Shown in pieces: positions 1 through 5,683 of a stretch of DNA of 7,592 nt. A program made the translations under genes and the position numbers. Positions within the stretch are counted from its first letter, which is position 1. Every line of letters begins with the position of its first letter. This DNA comes from Paracoccaceae bacterium. GTDB taxonomy: Bacteria; Pseudomonadota; Alphaproteobacteria; Rhodobacterales; Rhodobacteraceae. Where the stretch lies: the NCBI GenBank assembly GCA_019090405.1, contig JAHRVZ010000200.1:1-7592 (forward strand), given 5' to 3'. The notes beneath the pieces were generated by a model that saw nothing but the letters and a program-made list of their open reading frames with translations, was not told the origin of the DNA and did no database searches.

Positions 1-303
1 ATGCATTTCCTGATGCGGGCGCAGGCGATTTGCGTGTTCCCCGGCGGCTTTGGCACGATGGACGAGATGTTTGAAACCCTGACCCTGATCCAAACCGGCC
101 GGATGGAGCGCATTCCATTCCTGCTGTTCGGGCGGGAGTTCTGGGAGAAAGTTGTGAATTGGGAGGCGCTGGCAGATGCTGGCACCATTTCCGAACAGGA
201 TCTCGACCTGTTTCGCTTTGTCGATACTGCACAAGAGGCGATCGACTTGATCGACAATTGGAATGCCGCGCCACCACGGGACGATATGCCCGGTAGAGAC
301 TAA
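1..303 (+). CDS. LOG-family (TIGR00730-type) Rossmann-fold protein, 3' part only
   Basis: This is the C-terminal 100 residues of a LOG-like protein. The family includes cytokinin-riboside 5'-monophosphate phosphoribohydrolases and bacterial nucleotide-5'-monophosphate nucleosidases, which cleave the N-glycosidic bond of nucleoside monophosphates in the cytosol. The family's signature PGGxGTxxE is visible as PGGFGTMDE (residues 14-22 of this fragment). It is preceded by the usual MHFLMRAQA segment and followed by the typical helix FETLTLIQTGR. The ATG at base 1 is almost certainly an internal methionine: the family has a Rossmann N-terminal half before this motif, and that half would lie upstream of the window. 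The frame ends at a TAA (301-303). The family assignment is secure. The substrate is not, and a cytokinin role should not be assumed for a bacterium. Confidence 0.9.
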   Translation: MHFLMRAQAICVFPGGFGTMDEMFETLTLIQTGRMERIPFLLFGREFWEKVVNWEALADAGTISEQDLDLFRFVDTAQEAIDLIDNWNAAPPRDDMPGRD

Positions 304-332
304 TACCGGTATCGCACCAATTGTTAGGGTAG

Positions 333-378
333 CCGTTTTCTTTCAAAGAAAACGGGCCGGAAAATTTGAAATTTTCCG
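333..378. terminator. Twin-palindrome element, probable bidirectional terminator
   Basis: Two perfect odd-centred palindromes stand two bases apart. The first has 11-bp arms (CCGTTTTCTTT at 333-343, AAAGAAAACGG at 345-355) around a central C. The second has 10-bp arms (CGGAAAATTT at 358-367, AAATTTTCCG at 369-378) around a central G. They sit between the LOG gene ending at 303 and the convergent GyrI-like gene ending at 405, where a terminator for both strands is expected. Each hairpin has a GC base and an A/T-rich top. Neither is followed by a clean T-run, so classical intrinsic termination is not certain. A dispersed intergenic repeat is the alternative. Confidence 0.6.
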
Positions 379-404
379 CTGACCCGTCGTCTTTGTGTTC
401 AACG

Positions 405-1049
405 CTAGCGACTGGTAATCGGTTGTACCGGCTGGCGCAGAATTGTGCGCAGCCTTTCAGGAGCCACACGTCTGGGGTCACCCAGATATATCTCATGGTG
501 CGCGCTGGCAAAAGTGAGGCCCAGATCAGGCATCACAGTATCGTGCAGATGCGCCAAAACCGGGCCTTCATCTGAGTAGGGACCAACATGTAATGTTTGC
601 AGGCTGTCACCTTCGTTCAGAACATCCAGACGAACCGACAACATGGTTTCGGCGTCCGTTGGCGCATCTGCTTTGCGGGCAAGTTTACCCAATGCCGTCG
701 CGCGTACCATTTCAAATGCGTTTTCATCAGCCGCATCTGGGACGCGGATCATCGCAGTCCACTTCCACGCGGCCCGATCACCCGTGACAAATGCGGATGG
801 ATCATCTGCGCTCCAGACTGCTTCAAGCGGTGGCACGACAAAATCCGCACCTTTGGCCTTAAAAACGCCTTTGACGCCATACGCCAACGGATAAAGTGCT
901 GATATGGCACGGGCATAGCCCGGCGCATCTGGATCCCCCTGTCCATCAATCATCAGATAGGTCATTGACGGAATGGTTAGTCGATCCCAGCGGCCTTGTT
1001 TGCCGGAATAGAACACCTTGTCCCGTTTCTTGTAATCCAGTTTTTCCAT
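405..1049 (-). CDS. Stand-alone GyrI-like small-molecule-binding protein (COG4832-type)
   Basis: A 214-residue cytosolic protein with the layout of stand-alone GyrI-like (SOUL/GyrI-fold) proteins. Visible family marks are the opening MEKLDYKKRDKVFYSG, the PPLEAVW segment (residues 73-79), HVGPY (154-158) and the C-terminal HHEIYLGDPRR block (184-194) with Glu186. That Glu lies where family members keep an acidic residue in the binding pocket. Known relatives bind hydrophobic or cationic drugs, and some have been reported to hydrolyse cyclopropanoid DNA-alkylating natural products; whether this one is a binder or an enzyme cannot be told from sequence. The gene follows the AraC regulator after only 9 bases. 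Its ribosome-binding AGGA (1057-1060) overlaps the regulator's stop codon, so the two are one operon and probably translationally coupled. There is no signal peptide or membrane segment. Confidence 0.87.
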   Translation of the reverse strand: MEKLDYKKRDKVFYSGKQGRWDRLTIPSMTYLMIDGQGDPDAPGYARAISALYPLAYGVKGVFKAKGADFVVPPLEAVWSADDPSAFVTGDRAAWKWTAMIRVPDAADENAFEMVRATALGKLARKADAPTDAETMLSVRLDVLNEGDSLQTLHVGPYSDEGPVLAHLHDTVMPDLGLTFASAHHEIYLGDPRRVAPERLRTILRQPVQPITSR

Positions 1050-1058
1050 TTCAGTATC

Positions 1059-1892
1059 CTATTTCAACGGCAAGTATATTTCGCTCAGCAACGCGTCAGG
1101 TGCGACCTGTCGCGGACTGTTCAGATGGATTTCAAAACGCGGACCATCTTCTGGCTCTTCTTGTGAATTCGGCAACCAGTCACCGAACAGGTACTGGTAG
1201 GCATCACTGATCCTGGGATAGGCTCCCTTATACGTCAGAACGGCAGTTTTACCCCCTTTCAGCACTTTCTCATGCAGACCTTCGGGTATTTCATCACCGC
1301 TCCATTCTGCGCCTGCAAAGCTAATCAGGTCTTTCTCGGGCGTGACATCCGGGTCGTCCGGGTAAATGGCCAGCATTTGCCCCATATTTGACCAAAGGCC
1401 ACGGCTTTCGCACATCGTGGCGAATTGTTCAAAACTCTTTCCCATCATAGAATATGACCCCTTGTGGGGCACTGCTGCAATTTTCCGGGGCGGTTCAATT
1501 CGTATCTCTACCGGGTACATTTTGGTCTTTCCGGGGTGGTTGGGCGATCTGGGCGGCATCAGGCGTCCTGATTTTCGGAATGCCAAAGGACGCTGTGCAT
1601 AGGCATCCTGAAAAGTGCGGGCAAAACTGACCGCATTCGGATAGCCACATTCCAGCGCAATTTGTTCTATCTCCAGCTCGCTTTGAACCAACAAAACCGC
1701 TGCATGGTGCATCCGCACGCGGCGCACCGCCTGCGCGCAGGTTTCACCGGTCATCGCCCGGAATACCCGGTGCCAGTGAAACCGTGACATCGCGGCGACA
1801 TCTGCCAACCGGTCCAACGACATGTCACCGTTCGGATTGTCATGAATATAGCTCAGAACACGCAGAATACGGTCTTCGTAGGAGGCGGGCAT
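1059..1892 (-). CDS. AraC-family transcriptional regulator with C-terminal GyrI-like effector-binding domain
   Basis: A 277-residue one-component regulator. The N-terminal AraC DNA-binding domain covers about residues 5-106, with helix-turn-helix units near 25-46 and 74-98 (the second contains IALECGYPNAVSFARTF). A linker leads to a GyrI/BmrR-like ligand domain at about 120-277, with Glu254 in FEIHLN and the family's typical ending EIYLPLK. This order, HTH first and sensor second, is that of the Rob/GyrI-type AraC proteins, which respond to small hydrophobic or cationic compounds. The start at 1892 is chosen over an in-frame ATG at 1964 because AGGA lies 8 bases before it, MPASYEDRILRVL is the usual beginning, and a good -10 box (1941-1946) falls inside the longer reading. 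It is first in an operon with the stand-alone GyrI-like gene and divergent from accA. Likely target: its own operon, by inference. Confidence 0.92.
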   Translation of the reverse strand: MPASYEDRILRVLSYIHDNPNGDMSLDRLADVAAMSRFHWHRVFRAMTGETCAQAVRRVRMHHAAVLLVQSELEIEQIALECGYPNAVSFARTFQDAYAQRPLAFRKSGRLMPPRSPNHPGKTKMYPVEIRIEPPRKIAAVPHKGSYSMMGKSFEQFATMCESRGLWSNMGQMLAIYPDDPDVTPEKDLISFAGAEWSGDEIPEGLHEKVLKGGKTAVLTYKGAYPRISDAYQYLFGDWLPNSQEEPEDGPRFEIHLNSPRQVAPDALLSEIYLPLK

Positions 1893-1895
1893 AGG

Positions 1896-1904
1896 CAGTA
1901 TCCT
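1896..1904 (-). promoter_or_regulatory. Ribosome-binding region that fixes the AraC start
   Basis: On the minus strand this reads AGGATACTG, followed by three bases and then the ATG at 1892. The AGGA core is 8 bases from the start codon. The same nine bases precede the downstream GyrI-like gene (1052-1060). It supports the 277-residue form of the regulator rather than the longer reading from 1964. Confidence 0.65.
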
Positions 1905-1940
1905 GTTACTTGGCTTGGACAGGTGATCGCACAGCGTCAC

Positions 1941-1969
1941 ATTACAAATCTTGCTGAGTTGCATCTGAA
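1941..1969 (-). promoter_or_regulatory. Putative sigma-70-type promoter of the AraC/GyrI operon
   Basis: On the minus strand, TTCAGA (1969 to 1964; 4 of 6 to TTGACA) is followed after exactly 17 bases by TGTAAT (1946 to 1941; 5 of 6 to TATAAT). Transcription would begin near 1934, giving a leader of about 40 bases before the ATG at 1892. This is a consensus match by eye only. Confidence 0.4.
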
Positions 1970-2004
1970 CCCAACCGGCGTCATATATCGTTCAACCCCG
2001 TTGT

Positions 2005-2010
2005 GAGAGA
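2005..2010 (+). promoter_or_regulatory. Ribosome-binding site that fixes the accA start
   Basis: GAGAGA lies four bases before the ATG at 2015. The alternative in-frame GTG at 2003 has no purine-rich site ahead of it, and it would add four residues (MRDT) before the MTQYLEFEKPL opening that AccA proteins of this group usually have. Confidence 0.55.
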
Positions 2011-2014
2011 TACT

Positions 2015-2977
2015 ATGACCCAATATCTGGAATTTGAAAAACCGCTGGCCATAATCGAAGGCAAAGCCGAAGAACTGCGGGCTTTGGCCCGTATGAGTGA
2101 AGATATGAATGTGGAAGAAGAAGCAACGGCATTGGACACCAAGGCTGACGCATTGCTTCGTGATCTGTATTCCAAGCTCTCTCCATGGCAGAAATGTCAA
2201 GTCGCCCGTCACGCAGAGCGTCCCCATTGCCGGGACTATATCGAGACGTTGTTTGATGAATATATGCCACTTTCCGGCGATCGGAATTTCGCGGATGACC
2301 ATGCGATCATGGGCGGGTTGGCACGCTACAATGATCGGCCGGTCGTTGTGATTGGTCAGGAAAAAGGCAGCGACACCAAGTCCCGGATTGAACATAACTT
2401 TGGCATGGCGCGCCCCGAAGGCTATCGCAAAGCAATTCGTCTGATCAGTTTGGCAGACCGGTTCAACCTACCATTGGTGATGCTTGTCGACACACCCGGC
2501 GCCTATCCGGGCAAAGGCGCAGAAGAACGCGGTCAATCCGAGGCGATTGCCCGCACAACTGAAATTAGCCTGCAGACAAGTGTTCCAATTGTCAGCGTTA
2601 TCATTGGCGAAGGCGGGTCTGGTGGGGCGGTTGCCTTGGCGACGGCCAACCGGGTGGCGATGCTTGAACATTCGATCTATTCGGTGATCACACCAGAAGG
2701 CTGCGCGTCAATTCTGTGGAAAGACTCGGAAAAAATGCGCGAGGCGGCAGAGGCAATGCGCATGACCGCGCAGGATTTGCTGAAGCTGGGTGTGATTGAC
2801 CGGATAATATCAGAACCAAACGGCGGCGCACATCGCGACAAAGCCGCCACAATCAAGGCTGTTGGCAAAGCAATAACCGCGATGCTTAAAAACCTGGACA
2901 GCAAGGACGGCGCCACGTTGCTTCAGGACCGACGCACCAAGTTTCTGAATATGGGGTCCAAAGGGCTGGCGGCCTGA
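2015..2977 (+). CDS. accA: Acetyl-CoA carboxylase carboxyltransferase subunit alpha
   Basis: A 320-residue protein of full normal length. With AccD it forms the carboxyltransferase that moves the carboxyl group from carboxybiotin on AccB to acetyl-CoA, giving malonyl-CoA, the first committed step of fatty-acid synthesis. The N-terminal helical part (MTQYLEFEKPL onward) leads into a crotonase-type core. Visible there are GQEKGSDTKSR (114-124), the NFGMARPEGYRKA block, DTPGAYPG (159-166) and the glycine-rich GEGGSGGA (198-205), which fits the oxyanion-hole region, followed by ITPEGCASILWKD. The GTG at 2003 is rejected in favour of the ATG at 2015, which has GAGAGA before it. The gene stands alone: it is divergent from the AraC operon (122 bases between starts) and convergent with the ABC permease gene (21 bases between stops), with no hairpin visible in that gap. 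accD and accBC are not in the window. Confidence 0.97.
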   Translation: MTQYLEFEKPLAIIEGKAEELRALARMSEDMNVEEEATALDTKADALLRDLYSKLSPWQKCQVARHAERPHCRDYIETLFDEYMPLSGDRNFADDHAIMGGLARYNDRPVVVIGQEKGSDTKSRIEHNFGMARPEGYRKAIRLISLADRFNLPLVMLVDTPGAYPGKGAEERGQSEAIARTTEISLQTSVPIVSVIIGEGGSGGAVALATANRVAMLEHSIYSVITPEGCASILWKDSEKMREAAEAMRMTAQDLLKLGVIDRIISEPNGGAHRDKAATIKAVGKAITAMLKNLDSKDGATLLQDRRTKFLNMGSKGLAA

Positions 2978-2998
2978 TACGATTCAAATTCTGCCCGG

Positions 2999-3793
2999 TC
3001 AGTTGCGCCAGCGTAGCAGGCGTTTTTCCAGCTGACCAATGGCCCAGCTAGTCACCACCCCCAGCACCGACAGGATCAACACCCCTGCAAACAACCGTTC
3101 AAGATCGTAAAGGGATCCGGCCTGCAGAATATAGGCTCCAATCCCGTATTCCGCGCCAAGCATCTCTGCCGCCACCAGCAGGATAATCCCAATTGCTATC
3201 GACACCCGCAGTCCCGACAAAATGCCCGGCAGCGCGCCGGGTAGAATGATTTTGCGCACGATGCTGGACCAACTTAGCCCAAAACTTTGACCCATGCGCA
3301 CAAGCGTTCGGTCCACATTGTCCACGGCCCCGTAGGTAGCAACGATTGTTGGGGTAAATGTTCCCAATGCAATCAAAGCGTATTTTGACCCCTCATCAAT
3401 GCCAAACCAGATCACGAACAGGGGCAGCAGGGCAATTTTGGGGATCGGAAAAATCGCCGCGACCAACGGAATCAACCCAGCCCGCACATAGCTGAACAGC
3501 CCGATCATCACGCCAATGCAGATACCCGCAGAAATACCCATGGCACTGCCAACAACCAGTCGGGTCAGCGACGGCACGATATGGGTCCATAGTAAGCCAG
3601 ATTGCCACAACTCAACCAATGTTGCGCCAACATCTGAAGGGCGCGGTAACGTCAGGTTACTAATCCAACCGGCCCGCGTGCCCCACTCGGCCAAAGCGAC
3701 AAGCACCACAAACACCACAAACCCGGCGCCACGTTTGGCAACCGGGCTAAACCCGCCGCCGCGGTAGGGGACGTTGCGTGTTTCTTCAGACAT
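2999..3793 (-). CDS. ABC transporter permease, NitT/TauT (SsuC/TauC) type
   Basis: A 264-residue inner-membrane permease of the BPD_transp_1 family. About six hydrophobic segments are visible. The first follows a short basic N-terminus (VVFVVLVALAEWG), and others include IPLVAAIFPIPKIALLPLFVIWFGI and LFAGVLILSVLGVVTSWAIG. The cytoplasmic coupling (EAA-type) loop is seen as GQSFGLSWSSIVRKIILPGALPGILSGL, which docks onto the ATPase. The ATG at 3793 overlaps the end of the ATPase gene by 8 bases (ATGTCTGA), so translation is probably coupled. A GTG at 3805 in the same frame would add four residues, and neither start has a strong ribosome-binding site of its own. It is the last gene of the operon, ending 21 bases from the convergent accA stop. 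It probably works as a homodimer, since only one permease gene is present. Confidence 0.93.
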   Translation of the reverse strand: MSEETRNVPYRGGGFSPVAKRGAGFVVFVVLVALAEWGTRAGWISNLTLPRPSDVGATLVELWQSGLLWTHIVPSLTRLVVGSAMGISAGICIGVMIGLFSYVRAGLIPLVAAIFPIPKIALLPLFVIWFGIDEGSKYALIALGTFTPTIVATYGAVDNVDRTLVRMGQSFGLSWSSIVRKIILPGALPGILSGLRVSIAIGIILLVAAEMLGAEYGIGAYILQAGSLYDLERLFAGVLILSVLGVVTSWAIGQLEKRLLRWRN

Positions 3794-4553
3794 GTTGCAA
3801 TTCACGATCTGCTGCGGTCGCCTCTTCGCGCATCAAATCCCACAGCCGGGTTTGTATTGCCTCAAGCTCTGGATGCGCCATGTGTCGGTCTTTCAGCGGT
3901 ATGTCGATCTTGATCAATTCCCGCACGCGGCCCGGTCGACGTGACAGAACCGCAATTCGGTGGCCCAATCGTACAGCCTCGGCCAGATTATGGGTCACAT
4001 AAACGCCGGTGAATTTCTGGCGTTCCCACAGGCCCACCAGATCCTCCATCAGCAATTCACGGGTCTGTGCATCAAGTGCCGACAGCGGTTCATCAAGCAA
4101 CATCACCGCCGGATTAACGGCCAGTGCACGCGCAATGGCCACCCGTTGTTTCATTCCCCCGGACAGTTGTTTTGGCAGCGCATCTCCAAAATCCGACAAC
4201 CGGGTTCGGGCCAGCACATCATCAATAATACGGTTGCGTTCAGCCCGCCTGATCCCGTGATCCTCAAGCACCAGCGACACATTTGCGCGCACAGTGCGCC
4301 ACGGCAACAAAGCAAAGTCCTGAAACACATATGTCAGCGGGTTCAGGCAGCCAACGGGCGGTTCCCCGATCTGCAATATCTCGCCTGAGGTGGGTTGTTC
4401 CAACCCGCCAATCAAACGCAATAACGTCGATTTCCCGCAGCCTGAAGGCCCAATTACACACAGGATTTCACCCGCAGGAATATGTAGCGAAATATCATCC
4501 ACCACCGGCATATCCGAATACCGGTGCGATACGTGGTTCAGGGTCAGGTCCAT
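3786..4553 (-). CDS. ABC transporter ATP-binding protein, NitT/TauT (SsuB/TauB) type
   Basis: A 255-residue cytosolic ATPase that drives import through the neighbouring permease. All the expected motifs are intact: Walker A GPSGCGKST (35-43), Q-loop FQDFALLPWRTV (Gln78), signature LSGGMKQR (130-137), Walker B VMLLDEP (150-156) with catalytic Glu155, D-loop SALD (158-161) and switch His188 in YVTHNLAEA. The Q-loop wording LLPWRTV is characteristic of the nitrate/taurine/alkanesulfonate group. The gene lies 36 bases after the substrate-binding-protein gene, behind a strong GC stem-loop, and overlaps the permease gene by 8 bases. No clear Shine-Dalgarno precedes the ATG at 4553; that stretch is occupied by the stem-loop, so initiation may be relatively weak. 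The substrate is not readable from the ATPase. Confidence 0.95.
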   Translation of the reverse strand: MDLTLNHVSHRYSDMPVVDDISLHIPAGEILCVIGPSGCGKSTLLRLIGGLEQPTSGEILQIGEPPVGCLNPLTYVFQDFALLPWRTVRANVSLVLEDHGIRRAERNRIIDDVLARTRLSDFGDALPKQLSGGMKQRVAIARALAVNPAVMLLDEPLSALDAQTRELLMEDLVGLWERQKFTGVYVTHNLAEAVRLGHRIAVLSRRPGRVRELIKIDIPLKDRHMAHPELEAIQTRLWDLMREEATAADRELQHV

Positions 4554-4562
4554 AAAGTGGTC

Positions 4563-4583
4563 GGGCGGGCCATTCGCCCGCCC
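4563..4583 (-). promoter_or_regulatory. GC-rich intercistronic stem-loop after the substrate-binding-protein gene
   Basis: Perfect 8-bp arms, GGGCGGGC (4563-4570) and GCCCGCCC (4576-4583), flank a five-base loop. The element lies in the 36-base gap between the binding-protein stop (4590) and the ATPase start (4553). No T-run follows on the minus strand, only ACTTT just before the ATPase ATG. Partial termination or protection of the upstream mRNA from 3' exonuclease fits better than full termination. Confidence 0.6.
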
Positions 4584-4589
4584 AGTCCT

Positions 4590-5603
4590 TTAGATCATCG
4601 GAGCGTAGGACGAATCCACCAGCATTTCCGAGGTGATGTTATCTTTGATCAGCTTTTCAGATTTGAACCAGTCCAACTGATCGTTAACCGAATCCATATT
4701 CAGCCCCGCATCTTTGTTGATCCGCATCGCTCCATTGATGATAGAGCCACGCGCCTTTTCATACGGGCGATCCGCATAGACATAAAGGTGGATCAGTTTG
4801 ACCATTTCTTCGGCTGCCTCATCACCTGCAGTTTTATCCACCAAAGCGGCATTGAAATCATCTGCCCCGCGTGAGAATGCGCGCAAGAACGCCTCGCTTT
4901 TGGCCCGCTCGTTTGCTGCGTTGTTGGCCGAGGTGAACACTGTAGTCACCTGATAGTTCGGAATGTAGTTGGCGACATTGCCAATGATCTTGGCCGCACC
5001 GCCACCAGCAAGAGCGCGGCCAATATGGGGCACAATCGACCACGCATCTATCTGTCCGGATTTCAGCGCTCCGATAACCGCGCCAACTTTTTGCAACGGC
5101 TTAAAGCTGACAGTCGCGCCCTCGGCCTGACTAATTCTTGACCCCATATAGTGGAACGACGAACCGGCCTGTGTGATGCCAAAGCTTTTGCCATCCAAGT
5201 GCGCAGCACTGGTCAATCCAGCCTCATGCGCGGCGTTAGATGCCAGAATCAACTGCCCTTCGATCCCCGGCTCTTCGCTAAGCGCGCCGCCGATGACCTT
5301 GGTTGCGCCTTTTTGGGCCAGACTAATTAGACCGCCGGAAATCGCCGTTACTGCATAATCTGCATCACCGGATGCAATGGCCACCGCCATCGGTTGCGCC
5401 GCCTGAAAGAACTTGAATTCTACATCCAGACCTTCATCGGCGAAATAGCCGCGCTCAAAGGCGACAAAGCTGGCGGCGTGACTGGTAAAACGCAAGGCAC
5501 CAACCGTCATTTTAGTATTGGCAAAAGCCGGACTAGAAAGCAAAGGCAGCGTAGCTGCACCCCCAATAAGGCCAAGCGCGCCGCGGCGTGTAAAGTCAGT
5601 CAT
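4590..5603 (-). CDS. ABC transporter substrate-binding protein, NitT/TauT (NMT1/SsuA-like), Tat-exported
   Basis: A 337-residue periplasmic binding protein. The N-terminus is a twin-arginine signal: TRRGALGL (residues 5-12) starts a glycine- and alanine-rich hydrophobic stretch ending in AFA-N, giving a likely cleavage after Ala28. The mature part starts with MTVGALRF, then SHAASFVAFERGYFADEGLDVEF, the standard opening of NMT1/SsuA-like proteins, with the fold continuing in SGDADYAVTAISGGLISLAQKG. Relatives bind nitrate, taurine, alkanesulfonates, aromatic acids or vitamin precursors. The sequence does not say which, and no catabolic enzyme nearby helps. AGGGAGAAG lies just before the ATG at 5603. 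It is the first transporter gene, 80 bases downstream of the GntR gene, and the gap holds a pair of direct repeats. Tat export suggests folding before export, but this is common in Rhodobacterales binding proteins and does not prove a cofactor. Confidence 0.92.
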   Translation of the reverse strand: MTDFTRRGALGLIGGAATLPLLSSPAFANTKMTVGALRFTSHAASFVAFERGYFADEGLDVEFKFFQAAQPMAVAIASGDADYAVTAISGGLISLAQKGATKVIGGALSEEPGIEGQLILASNAAHEAGLTSAAHLDGKSFGITQAGSSFHYMGSRISQAEGATVSFKPLQKVGAVIGALKSGQIDAWSIVPHIGRALAGGGAAKIIGNVANYIPNYQVTTVFTSANNAANERAKSEAFLRAFSRGADDFNAALVDKTAGDEAAEEMVKLIHLYVYADRPYEKARGSIINGAMRINKDAGLNMDSVNDQLDWFKSEKLIKDNITSEMLVDSSYAPMI

Positions 5604-5646
5604 GTTATCTTCTCCCTAAATTCGTTGGTATTTCTGCTGACAAGTT

Positions 5647-5672
5647 ATGGTGCAATACATGGATGGTGCAAT
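5647..5672. repeat. Pair of 10-bp direct repeats, possible operator of the transporter operon
   Basis: ATGGTGCAAT occurs at 5647-5656 and again at 5663-5672, start-to-start distance 16 bases, in the 80-base gap between the GntR stop and the binding-protein start. On the minus strand the copies read ATTGCACCAT. A weak promoter reading (TTGCAC, 16 bases, CATAAC) overlaps them. The position fits binding by the adjacent GntR regulator, but direct rather than inverted repeats are not the usual form of a GntR operator. Confidence 0.45.
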
Positions 5673-5683
5673 TGTTATCTGAG

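Noticed and set aside
1962..1964. Upstream ATG that would lengthen the AraC regulator by 24 residues
   Set aside because: No ribosome-binding site of note, the extra residues do not resemble the family, and a likely -10 box lies within the added part.
1959..1987. Possible accA promoter, TTGCAT with CATATA 17 bases downstream
   Set aside because: Only about half of the consensus positions match in each box, and other alignments in the same AT-rich patch are as good, so I do not call it.
1937..2395. A 152-codon open frame on the minus strand, antisense to the start of accA
   Set aside because: It lies inside accA, resembles no known family, has no ribosome-binding site I can see, and runs through the accA start region. 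It is a by-product of accA codon use.
2978..2998. The 21-base gap between the convergent accA and permease genes as a terminator
   Set aside because: No inverted repeat or T-run can be seen. Any termination signal would have to lie inside the coding sequences or be Rho-dependent.
3960..4388. A 142-codon open frame on + inside the ABC ATPase gene
   Set aside because: Fully antisense to a gene with intact Walker, signature and switch motifs. Its translation shows no recognisable domain.
318..5677. CAATTGTTA shared between the LOG 3' flank (318-326) and the GntR/binding-protein gap (5669-5677)
   Set aside because: A nine-base match between two intergenic stretches in 7.6 kb, with different flanks and orientation context. 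Treated as chance.
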